This document shows, piece by piece, positions 1 to 5,720 of a DNA stretch of 5,720 nucleotides. The stretch comes from Thermoplasmata archaeon. GTDB lineage: Archaea; Thermoplasmatota; Thermoplasmata; Halarchaeoplasmatales; Halarchaeoplasmataceae. The notes beneath the pieces are model-generated. The model searched no databases. It was not told the DNA's origin and saw nothing but the letters and a program-made list of their open reading frames with translations. The stretch lies in NCBI GenBank assembly GCA_019594305.1, contig JAFDTZ010000127.1, positions 1 to 5,720 of the forward strand, in the 5' to 3' direction. The translations under genes were made by a program, and so were the position numbers. How positions within the stretch are numbered: the first letter of the stretch is position 1; each line of letters opens with the position of its first letter.

Positions 1-2
1 GG

Positions 3-1313
3 TGGGGCAACGAAACATACAACTCTCGCATAGATAATATTGTTTACACTTTTAGACCTCTCAGACCACCGGTAGATCCGATCCCTGAAGATGGTGCAAT
101 AGATATAGTTCAGAATCCATTACTCAGTGTCTATGCGGAGCATATGGCAGATCGATTGATGAATATCACGTTTTACGATGCATCTGATAACAGCGAAATA
201 GGGAATGTTACCAATGTAACAACAGGTAGGACAGAAGATATTTTATGGTCGGGTTTAGAACATTTCACAGAGTATCAATGGTATGCAGTGGTAAATGACG
301 GTACGGGAAATTCTGTCACATCAGATACATGGACCTTCACCACACGAGATAGAGATATCATCTACGGCCCGAACTCCAACAAAACAGCCGTCACTCCGGC
401 ATTCAACCTCACCGGCTACGAAGAAGCCAGACTGACCTTCTGGCACAGATACAAGATGCAGCCGGGCAACGGCGGATTCATACAGGTTGGATATATTGAT
501 TCTACCGGAGAGTTGACATGGGTATACGCAACTCCGTCTCAGAGTACTTATTCCGGAGAACTGGACTCGAACTATACAAGAGAAGATGATCTTGGAAATT
601 CCATGGACTACGCTTGGAATGGAGTTTCCGGAGGCGGCAGCTTCGGTTGGGACTATGTAAGATTAAATATAATGAGATATGTGCCGGAGGACCACCGGGA
701 TGAAGTGCGTATCAAGTTCAACTACACTCAATACGGACGTGGAACCGGGGTCGGTTGGTTCTTCGACGACGTGAGGATAACGGTGTCTAGAGGAGAATTA
801 AACATATCTTCTAACAAACACGACCAGTGGCGGCAGGAAATAGTCGATGGAACGATGGCATGGAGGAACGCAGATCCCGAAACAGGACATTTCTCTGCTC
901 TAGGAATAGACAATTCACTTTCAACAGTATCCATAGACTTGACCAACGCCCGAGAAGCCACTTTAGGTGCTGACTTCAAGTTCAACATCAATACATCCGA
1001 TGGCAGACCTCCGGACGGTTTCCGTGTGGAAGTCACCATGGACGGCGGAAGGTCCTGGATGCCTTTGAACTTAGGAGTACGTACAGCATCAGGTGTCTCG
1101 GGCAGTGCGGCTACCAATTACTGGATACAGGCTGAAGACCTGGACAGGCTACAGGTCGATCTTTCGGATTTCAGTGGATATATTATACAGATACGATTCA
1201 GAGTATTCACATGCAGTGCTCCCGCTTATCAACACTATGATGATGAAAATGTAGACGGCGGCTTCTACGTCAACAACGTGATCGTAGAAGGCCGCTCGGT
1301 GGCGGAGGGTTAG
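3..1313 (+). CDS. C-terminal part of a large secreted multidomain surface protein (Fn3-like and jelly-roll modules), 5' partial
   Basis: The frame is open from the left edge, so the ATG at 144 is internal and the true start lies outside the window; 436 residues are visible. Numbering from the first full codon, residues 1-23 end an unidentified beta domain (RIDNIVYTF resembles the end of a LamG-like fold). Residues 24-114 are an Fn3/Ig-like module, opening PIPEDGA and closing WTFTT. Residues 115-262 are a jelly-roll module (LTFWHRY near its start, GWFFDDVRI at its end). Residues 270-436 are a second one, ending GGFYVNNVIVEG. Ten NxS/T sequons and one cysteine fit an exported, glycosylated protein. 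There is no C-terminal membrane helix or sorting motif, so anchoring, if any, must come from the unseen N-terminus. No catalytic motif was found. A role in adhesion or cell-surface structure is inferred from module types. It ends three bases before gene 2, in the same frame, and is probably co-transcribed with it. Confidence 0.85.
   Translation, partial: WGNETYNSRIDNIVYTFRPLRPPVDPIPEDGAIDIVQNPLLSVYAEHMADRLMNITFYDASDNSEIGNVTNVTTGRTEDILWSGLEHFTEYQWYAVVNDGTGNSVTSDTWTFTTRDRDIIYGPNSNKTAVTPAFNLTGYEEARLTFWHRYKMQPGNGGFIQVGYIDSTGELTWVYATPSQSTYSGELDSNYTREDDLGNSMDYAWNGVSGGGSFGWDYVRLNIMRYVPEDHRDEVRIKFNYTQYGRGTGVGWFFDDVRITVSRGELNISSNKHDQWRQEIVDGTMAWRNADPETGHFSALGIDNSLSTVSIDLTNAREATLGADFKFNINTSDGRPPDGFRVEVTMDGGRSWMPLNLGVRTASGVSGSAATNYWIQAEDLDRLQVDLSDFSGYIIQIRFRVFTCSAPAYQHYDDENVDGGFYVNNVIVEGRSVAEG
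72..344 (+). other. Fn3/Ig-like domain in gene 1
   Basis: The module encodes about 91 residues with a pattern recognisable from many archaeal secreted proteins: a proline-rich lead, PEDGA, a central FYDASDNSEIG stretch, then YQWYAVVNDG and a closing WTFTT. Hand-counted GC over 121-360 is about 38-43% per 60-base line, against 55-58% for 361-480 just downstream. The composition changes almost exactly at the domain boundary. Such modules usually act as spacers or carbohydrate/protein-binding units; which applies here cannot be seen. Confidence 0.65.
345..794 (+). other. Jelly-roll (LamG/MAM-like) domain 1 in gene 1, apparently lacking its first strands
   Basis: The encoded segment starts DRDIIYGPNSNKTAV and continues TPAFNLTGYEEARLTFWHRY, the middle of a common beta-sandwich module whose usual opening (DDMESG-type strands with tryptophans) is not present directly upstream. 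It ends GVGWFFDDVRI, the typical closing strand of this fold. The upstream neighbour is an Fn3-like module instead of the missing strands. The fold is assigned from pattern recognition, not a profile search. Confidence 0.55.
810..1310 (+). other. Jelly-roll domain 2 at the C-terminus of gene 1
   Basis: This about 167-residue segment starts near NKHDQWRQE, has DGFRVEVTMDGGRSWMPL in the middle (a strand followed by the GG.SW turn common in these sandwiches) and closes GGFYVNNVIVEG, paralleling GWFFDDVRI of the preceding domain. It appears full length and is followed only by RSVAEG and the stop. Confidence 0.55.
1304..1309 (+). promoter_or_regulatory. Shine-Dalgarno motif GGAGGG for gene 2
   Basis: GGAGGG lies inside the last codons of gene 1 and ends seven bases before ATG 1317, good spacing for an archaeal ribosome binding site. 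It favours ATG 1317 over the in-frame ATGs at 1323 and 1335 and implies direct initiation on a shared mRNA. No separate promoter fits in the three-base gap. Confidence 0.7.
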
Positions 1314-1316
1314 TAG

Positions 1317-1427
1317 ATGTCTATGAAAAGACGGATGAACGATAGTGGTGTTTCCGAGGTCGTTGGAAGTATCCTGACACTAGCGGTGACGGTGATCATA
1401 TTCACAGGTATCTTCTACGGTGTTCAA
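1317..1427 (+). other. Pilin-like signal and transmembrane segment of gene 2
   Basis: Residues 1-14 carry KRR and the motif GVSEV (11-15), followed by an uncharged helix of about 20 residues rich in Val, Ile, Leu and Phe (15-36). The pattern matches the N-terminal domain of archaeal pilin-like proteins (RGVSPVIG-type, PF07790 family), which are processed by a prepilin peptidase at the lead/helix boundary and keep the hydrophobic helix for membrane insertion or filament assembly. Cleavage near Gly11 is inferred. Confidence 0.7.
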
Positions 1428-4400
1428 ACTATAGAGCCGCCGCAAGAGCAGATATTCGTTAAATTCTCTTCAAATGTGAATATATCAAATCAAACAGCAT
1501 ACATCAACATAACACACAACGGTGGTGTAGTTATGTCGGATTATAACACGCGAATCTACATAACAGTCGATTACGATGCACCTTTTAACGTGGAGTTCAC
1601 TGACGATCAAGGCGGCGACCTCGCAGATGGTAGATGGCGTGTCAGTGAAACCATGCGTCTGGTTTACGAACCGGATCATACTATAGCACAAGCTTTTCCG
1701 GATAGAAATTCTACCGTTGAATTGACCATCTATGACATAGATGCTGAACAGAGGGTACACCGAGAGATGTTAAAAACAAAAGACGAATTAGCACCTATCG
1801 TTAGGGATGTAGGTGTAGATTACCCACTGGATTTCGGTGTTTATGCCATCCCCGGTGAAACTGTAACACTCTGGGCAGATGTAATCGACAAAGATACACT
1901 GGCCTTGGATAATATGCAGGTTTGGATAAACCTGTCGAAACTCGGCGGAAACTTGGAACAGATGGAGAGGAGAGGTAATCGACCGCTTAAAGTCAACAGA
2001 TTTACACATACTTTTGAATTGCCGGAACTGGAAAATGGAACATATCTTATACCGGTCAACACCACTGACGGCTTTAACCATGGAGATATAACATACTTGG
2101 CTTTGAACATGGGGCAGGCACCGGATATCGGTATAGAGGCGGAACTACAAATCCAGGAGAGCAGGATATTCTTCCTGCCGGAAAACCCGGCTAACGGAGA
2201 TGTTTTCGAAGTTACAGCAGCTATATTCAACGCCGGCGGTACCGCAACGGTGGGCGACGTTACTTTCCGAGATATAGGACCTGATGGGACAGAACTCTAC
2301 AACGAAACTGTTCCGGATATCGGTTTCCCATCCGGTGGTGGTAGGGACGTATCTGTCAACTGGCGAATACAACATTCTGGTTTACACAATATATTCATCG
2401 AAGTAGAATATAATGGCGAAATGATAAACGCATCAAGACCGGTCATCGTACGACCGAACATACTGCTGGTCGACGATGACCAGGTAGGTGACGGTCAACC
2501 CGGAGACGATGCCTCACTGATGGCGAACGCACTCGATTCCCTTGGATTCCGATATGATCGTACCGTTGTAGGAGGAGGCTCGGGACCACGCTACTTAGGT
2601 GGTCATTATCCAATGGTAAATTACGATATAGTCATATGGATGACTGGGAGTCAGACCACAAACACACTTACCTCACAAGATAGAGATGAACTTGGAACAT
2701 TCATAGAGAACGGTCATCGTTTGTGGTTAATCGGTGAAGGAATATGCGATGATGCGTACAACAATTGGGGCGGTTGGTTAGAAGCTAACCTTAAGTCCGG
2801 CATCGATACTTCAGACGCAGGAGCACCGATATATGATCTGTCGGGTGTAGCGGACCCTGTCGACACCATGGAATTCGATATAAGATCTCCACGCCTGGGA
2901 AAGAGTGGAAGCCATATATCTGGAAGGGATGGAGGTAACAACGCTCTTAAAGACGACGGCAATACCGTAGGTGTAGCATACAACAGCACGGACCCCGGTG
3001 GAGCTAGAACATTCTTCACATCCATACGTTTTGCAGCTATCGAGAGCCGATCTGCACTTGCATATCCAGTACTATTATGGTTGGGAAATATCTCTGAAAT
3101 GGGTGGAAACGACCTAGCTATTTCAGCTCAGGAATTCAGTACCCGTACACCCGATTACATGGACACCCTAACCATATCAGCCGTTATACGGAACAACGGC
3201 TTCTTCAGTCAAAGTCCGGAAGTTGGTTTAGAGGTAGAAGGAGATATCGTAGAGCGTCAAACCATAACCATCAGCGAAAGAGGTGGACACAAGGAGGTTG
3301 AGTTCGAATGGGTTGCCGATGCCGTGGGAAGGCATAAGATAAGAGTGATTGTCGATCCATCAGGACATATACCTGAAACAAACATTCAGAATAACTATCC
3401 GGATTATCTGGGTATCGACCTTTATGTAGATGTAAGATTCACCACTTTGATCATCGATTCTACTATAGGTGGTGATGAAATCTTCGATAACGTAAAACTC
3501 TTTTACGATACGTTGAATTATTCGTATGAAATCTTTGAGGTCCAACCAGGCGGAGGTGGTCCTTTGAACACCACCATGGCATCGTACAACTCGATATGCT
3601 GGCTGACCGGATCTAAATCGGATGACGTACTCACTGAAAACGATATAGAACACATCACCGTTCTTCTGCAGGAATATGACGATAAAAAGAATTTCATGTT
3701 GATCGGCGATGGGATACTGGAGTATTTAACAGGAGGGAATGCACCTGAAAACGCCGCAACCTTTTTAACAGATATATTAAAGATAAATAATGTAGAAGGG
3801 CATGCAATTCCTAGCCCTACCTACCCTCGATCGCTAATCGGTACTACTGATGATCCTATAGGTCACGGTATAAGGTATTATATGGATGGTGGTTGGACGA
3901 CTTCCCCAATACCACATTATTACGAAACTTCCCCTACTGGAATTCCCATAATGTATTATGCGTATAATGGGCAAAATAGAACAATGGCCCACAGGTACGA
4001 GGACGACGATTATCGTCTGGTTTTCACCGGTTTTGATTTAGAGCATCTAAGAACACCAGTACCCGCCGGTGAAGAGGAATTCTACGAAATGTACAGTTTC
4101 GATACTTCGCCACAGGCCATGCGCAGTGAGTTCTTGTATCTGGTCAACAGATGGTTCGGTACCCTTGATGAACGGATCGAACTCCGTATATCTGATGTAG
4201 ATATCACTCTATCAGATCACGCCCCCATGCTTAGCAGGAGTTACCTGCTGACCGCCCGTGTACAAAACATCGGCGGTACGGGTTCTAACGTTCTCGTACG
4301 ATTCAGAGACGGTCATTCCCACATCGGCTCGGTGAGTGCATACGTACCACCCGACGGATTCTCCGATGTTGAAGTAAAGTGGAATCCTATCAATGCGGCG

Positions 4401-5720
4401 CCTTCCCGACCTCTTAGAGTTATACTCGACCCAATCGACGAGGTAGCGGAGATCCCGAACGAACCCGGTGTACGCAACCAAACGGACCTCATGGGATTCA
4501 ACAACCAGGCTATACTACACAACCCGGTCTACTACTTCTACGATGATATGGAGCTTGACAGCCGTATCGCAGATAACTGGAGACACGAAGCCCAGATAGC
4601 ACGTATCAGCGGTGAGAACGAAGCCGCTCTCGACTTCATGGGCGACCTTTACGGCGATCTTGAGACCAATGTAGCAGATGACTGGGACTGGAGTATGACC
4701 AGTGGTGTTGACAATGTAAGCTTCGATGCATACAGCCAACCGGACAGCTACATGATGTACGAACCGCAAGGGAAGATCGGCAGAAAGGCGGATGTGTTTG
4801 TTGCGATAGTTATTGACGGTTCTGATTCCATGAAGAATAGATCTAACTCAACTGGCGTAAGTTTCGAGGAGGCTGCTCTTAAAGGAGCAAGGGTACTCGT
4901 TGATTCCCTTTCGGATGAATCTATTGTGCTTCTTGTAGGTTATGAAGGTACAAACGCCTTTGTAAAACTTGAACCAACGAAACTTGCAGACGGTAGAGAA
5001 TTAGTCAATACAACTATTGAAAATTGGGATAGCCCGGGTGGACAAACACCTTTGTGGGATTCAATAGGTCTTGGATATTGGGAGATAAATTATAATCATA
5101 GTGATATGGCACCTCATCTACAAAGAGCCGTTGTAAAATTAACAGATGGAGCAGATTTCGGCGCTAGTGATACTGCAGCAACTAATTGGCAACGAGTAGA
5201 AGAGGGAAGCAACACCTACTTTTGGTCACCATGGCACGAGATGTATGACGAAATTGGAAACGAACTATGGATAGATCATGGGGAGCATAGAGGTAAATAC
5301 ACTATGCCTTTTGGTAACGAAGCAGGTGAATGGAGAACTATAAATATAGGAAATCCAAGACGTGGTCTATTACAAGAAACAAGAGATAATCCAATTCCAA
5401 TTTTTACAATAGGTCTAGGTCTTGAACATTACGATGATATTCCAAATTGGGAAGCCGTAACGAGATACGATTGGAATGAACAATTACAAGATCCATTTTA
5501 CCATGTATACGAAAATGAAAACTATCCCGAGGCCGGTACTGTAGAATACAATCTATGGCGTATTGCAAACACATCGGGTGCAGAATATTTCTATTCTCCA
5601 GATGGTGATGAACTCATAGATATCTTTGAAACTATCTCTGTATACCTCTCCGGCCCACAGAACCTCACCAGTCTTCCCGGCTCAGGCAACACCATAATGG
5701 GTACAGGCGATGAACAACTA
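1317..5720 (+). CDS. Giant cell-surface protein: archaeal pilin-like N-terminus, three CARDB, two GATase-like repeats and a von Willebrand A domain, 3' partial
   Basis: The frame runs from ATG 1317 to the right edge without a stop: 1468 residues, and still incomplete. Residues 1-37 are a positively charged lead (KRR at 4-6) and a hydrophobic helix resembling archaeal type IV pilin N-termini, followed by a beta domain of the kind found in those pilins (43-158) and an Ig-like stretch (160-266). CARDB domains (269-380, 598-708, 955-1068) alternate with two amidotransferase-like repeats (381-593, 709-948). A partial jelly-roll (1074-1157) leads into a von Willebrand A domain (1158-1441) with a complete metal-binding site. 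About 22 NxS/T sequons and only two cysteines (477, 761) fit an exported, glycosylated archaeal protein. An adhesive or structural surface role is inferred from architecture; no enzyme activity is supported. The start is set by the Shine-Dalgarno motif and by the charged lead directly before the hydrophobic segment. The gene follows gene 1 after three bases, suggesting one operon. Confidence 0.9.
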   Translation, partial: MSMKRRMNDSGVSEVVGSILTLAVTVIIFTGIFYGVQTIEPPQEQIFVKFSSNVNISNQTAYINITHNGGVVMSDYNTRIYITVDYDAPFNVEFTDDQGGDLADGRWRVSETMRLVYEPDHTIAQAFPDRNSTVELTIYDIDAEQRVHREMLKTKDELAPIVRDVGVDYPLDFGVYAIPGETVTLWADVIDKDTLALDNMQVWINLSKLGGNLEQMERRGNRPLKVNRFTHTFELPELENGTYLIPVNTTDGFNHGDITYLALNMGQAPDIGIEAELQIQESRIFFLPENPANGDVFEVTAAIFNAGGTATVGDVTFRDIGPDGTELYNETVPDIGFPSGGGRDVSVNWRIQHSGLHNIFIEVEYNGEMINASRPVIVRPNILLVDDDQVGDGQPGDDASLMANALDSLGFRYDRTVVGGGSGPRYLGGHYPMVNYDIVIWMTGSQTTNTLTSQDRDELGTFIENGHRLWLIGEGICDDAYNNWGGWLEANLKSGIDTSDAGAPIYDLSGVADPVDTMEFDIRSPRLGKSGSHISGRDGGNNALKDDGNTVGVAYNSTDPGGARTFFTSIRFAAIESRSALAYPVLLWLGNISEMGGNDLAISAQEFSTRTPDYMDTLTISAVIRNNGFFSQSPEVGLEVEGDIVERQTITISERGGHKEVEFEWVADAVGRHKIRVIVDPSGHIPETNIQNNYPDYLGIDLYVDVRFTTLIIDSTIGGDEIFDNVKLFYDTLNYSYEIFEVQPGGGGPLNTTMASYNSICWLTGSKSDDVLTENDIEHITVLLQEYDDKKNFMLIGDGILEYLTGGNAPENAATFLTDILKINNVEGHAIPSPTYPRSLIGTTDDPIGHGIRYYMDGGWTTSPIPHYYETSPTGIPIMYYAYNGQNRTMAHRYEDDDYRLVFTGFDLEHLRTPVPAGEEEFYEMYSFDTSPQAMRSEFLYLVNRWFGTLDERIELRISDVDITLSDHAPMLSRSYLLTARVQNIGGTGSNVLVRFRDGHSHIGSVSAYVPPDGFSDVEVKWNPINAAPSRPLRVILDPIDEVAEIPNEPGVRNQTDLMGFNNQAILHNPVYYFYDDMELDSRIADNWRHEAQIARISGENEAALDFMGDLYGDLETNVADDWDWSMTSGVDNVSFDAYSQPDSYMMYEPQGKIGRKADVFVAIVIDGSDSMKNRSNSTGVSFEEAALKGARVLVDSLSDESIVLLVGYEGTNAFVKLEPTKLADGRELVNTTIENWDSPGGQTPLWDSIGLGYWEINYNHSDMAPHLQRAVVKLTDGADFGASDTAATNWQRVEEGSNTYFWSPWHEMYDEIGNELWIDHGEHRGKYTMPFGNEAGEWRTINIGNPRRGLLQETRDNPIPIFTIGLGLEHYDDIPNWEAVTRYDWNEQLQDPFYHVYENENYPEAGTVEYNLWRIANTSGAEYFYSPDGDELIDIFETISVYLSGPQNLTSLPGSGNTIMGTGDEQL
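1443..1790 (+). other. Pilin-type beta domain following the N-terminal helix in gene 2
   Basis: Residues about 43-158 start EQIFVKFSSNV and contain YINITHNGGVVM, a strand plus His-x-Gly-Gly turn typical of the globular part of archaeal pilin-like proteins. RWRVSETMRLVYEPDH and STVELTIYDID follow, also in the expected order. The block carries four sequons (NIS, NQT, NIT, NST). In ordinary pilins the protein would end here; in this one more than 1300 further residues follow. Confidence 0.55.
2121..2456 (+). repeat. CARDB domain 1 in gene 2
   Basis: Residues 269-380 start PDIGIEAELQI, contain the characteristic FNAGGTATVGDVTF turn-and-strand (around 304-317) and the VSVNWRIQHSGLHNIFIEVE strand pair, and end at VIVRP. 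CARDB domains are Ig-like adhesion/spacer modules of archaeal and bacterial surface proteins. Two further copies follow. Confidence 0.7.
2457..3095 (+). repeat. Glutamine-amidotransferase-like repeat 1 in gene 2, probably non-catalytic
   Basis: Residues 381-593 open NILLVDDDQ, then ALDSLGFRYDRTVV, YDIVIWMTG (436-444), LTSQDRDEL and LWLIGEGICDD (470-479), and close ALAYPVLLWLG. This is the Rossmann-like class I amidotransferase fold often found in secreted proteins and next to proteases. The nucleophile-elbow position reads GEG; the nearby Cys477 is two residues beyond the elbow glycine and has no typical GxCxG context, so no glutaminase activity is supported. A ligand-binding or structural role is more likely. 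Confidence 0.65.
3108..3440 (+). repeat. CARDB domain 2 in gene 2
   Basis: Residues 598-708 start NDLAISAQEF, include SAVIRNNGFFSQSPEVGLEV and the VEFEWVADAVGRHKIRVIVD strand pair, and end with the signature DPSGHIPETNIQNN (680-693), matching the usual D-P-x-x-x-I-x-E-x-N-x-x-N-N end of this family. It is the best-preserved of the three copies and sits between the two amidotransferase-like repeats. Confidence 0.8.
3441..4160 (+). repeat. Glutamine-amidotransferase-like repeat 2 in gene 2, diverged
   Basis: Residues 709-948 repeat the order of repeat 1: TTLIIDS for LLVDDD, YDTLNYSYEIFEV for the second strand, YNSICWLTG (757-765) for YDIVIWMTG, LTENDIEHI for LTSQDRDEL, and FMLIGDGI (793-800) for LWLIGEGI. 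It closes YRLVFTGFDLEHL and FLYLVNRWFG, the normal end of the fold. The elbow position is GDG and the VDDD motif is lost, so an active enzyme is unlikely. The repeat probably arose by internal duplication together with its CARDB partner. Confidence 0.65.
4179..4520 (+). repeat. CARDB domain 3 in gene 2
   Basis: Residues 955-1068 start ELRISDVDITLSD, contain ARVQNIGGTGSNVLVRFRDG and VEVKWNPINAAPSRPLRVIL, and end LDPIDEVAEIPNEP with an extended tail (RNQTDLMGFNNQ) instead of the compact ending of copy 2. It links the amidotransferase-like region to the jelly-roll and von Willebrand A part. Confidence 0.7.
4536..4787 (+). other. Apparent N-terminal half of a jelly-roll domain in gene 2
   Basis: Residues 1074-1157 start FYDDMELDSRIADNWRHEA, a typical opening of archaeal LamG/MAM-like beta sandwiches, and continue through DDWDWSMTSGVDNVSFDAY to SYMMYEPQG. 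The closing strands expected of this fold (a GW[YF].DDV-type strand) do not follow; the von Willebrand A domain begins instead. GC over 4561-4680 is about 53-55%, like the scaffold and unlike the next domain. Confidence 0.5.
4788..5639 (+). other. Von Willebrand factor A domain with intact MIDAS and two insertions, in gene 2
   Basis: Residues 1158-1441 start ADVFVAIVIDGSDSM. The metal-ion-dependent adhesion site is complete: Asp1167, Ser1169 and Ser1171 (DxSxS), Thr1244 in GGQTPLWDSI and Asp1277 in KLTDGAD. The later strands are PIFTIGLGL (about 1361-1369) and IANTSGAEYFYSPDGDELID, the normal end of the fold. An insertion of about 78 residues (1281-1358, with five tryptophans) lies between the MIDAS Asp and the next strand, and another of about 40 (1373-1412) follows it. 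This domain binds protein or glycan ligands through a divalent metal; the ligand is unknown. The stretch is AT-rich compared with both flanks. Confidence 0.85.

Noticed and set aside
728..1117. Minus-strand open frame of 129 codons opposite gene 1.
   Set aside because: It lies wholly opposite the jelly-roll region of gene 1, and its translation has no recognisable domain; it is a shadow frame.
144..1313. ATG at 144 as the start of gene 1.
   Set aside because: The same frame is open back to the left edge and encodes a continuous beta module (PIPEDGA...LLSVYAEHM) that spans this methionine; there is no ribosome binding site before it.
1311..1316. Read-through of TAG TAG as pyrrolysine, fusing genes 1 and 2.
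   Set aside because: A Shine-Dalgarno motif and ATG sit exactly at the junction, and gene 2 starts with an export signal that would be misplaced in the middle of a fusion.
2733..2750. Cys477 (GEGICDD) as an amidotransferase or cysteine-protease nucleophile.
   Set aside because: It is offset from the elbow position, lacks the GxCxG context, has no visible catalytic His-Glu partner, and is not conserved in repeat 2, where the position reads GDGILEY.
1485..4769. Several minus-strand open frames of 69-129 codons opposite gene 2.
   Set aside because: All are antisense to one continuous frame with recognisable domains throughout; none shows a domain, and they do not form an operon-like series.
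1..5720. DNA-level repeats, CRISPR arrays, inverted repeats of mobile elements, tRNA genes or terminators.
   Set aside because: By eye, I saw no repeated spacer pattern, transposase motif, cloverleaf or T-rich terminator; nearly every base belongs to the two open frames. Weak protein-level repeats are reported instead.

Overview
The window looks like part of an archaeal chromosome, probably Euryarchaeota in the broad sense. A member of Thermoplasmatota or a relative is my low-confidence guess. The evidence is the archaeal type-IV-pilin-like N-terminus of the second gene, a GGAGGG Shine-Dalgarno motif, frequent ATA and AGA/AGG codons, dense N-glycosylation sequons (NxS/T), and secreted modules (CARDB, Fn3-like, jelly-roll, von Willebrand A) typical of large archaeal cell-surface proteins. 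No metabolic gene, RNA gene, CRISPR array, transposase or attachment site was seen.

Almost all of the window is coding, on the + strand, in one reading frame. Two very large genes lie head to tail and both run off the window. Positions 3-1313 hold the last 436 codons of gene 1: the end of an unidentified domain, one Fn3-like module, then two jelly-roll (LamG/MAM-like) modules. A tandem TAG TAG ends it. After only three bases, gene 2 starts at ATG 1317 behind a Shine-Dalgarno motif lying inside the end of gene 1. Its frame stays open for 1468 codons to the right edge (5720) with no stop. The tight spacing suggests one operon. Any promoter lies to the left and any terminator to the right of the window.

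Gene 2 encodes, in order: a pilin-like signal/membrane helix (residues 1-37), a pilin-type beta domain (about 43-158), an Ig-like region (about 160-266), CARDB 1 (269-380), glutamine-amidotransferase-like repeat 1 (381-593), CARDB 2 (598-708), amidotransferase-like repeat 2 (709-948), CARDB 3 (955-1068), what looks like the first half of a jelly-roll module (1074-1157), and a von Willebrand A domain with a complete metal-ion-dependent adhesion site and two large insertions (1158-1441). After that a new segment begins and is cut by the window edge. The likely picture is a giant glycosylated surface adhesin, membrane-inserted or pilus-associated through its N-terminus, co-expressed with a partner or paralogue sharing the same module types.

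The most notable signal is a domain-scale mosaic in base composition. The Fn3-like module of gene 1 and the von Willebrand A domain of gene 2 are clearly AT-richer than the neighbouring sequence, and both abut what look like half jelly-roll modules. This suggests that binding modules have been swapped into a stable scaffold.
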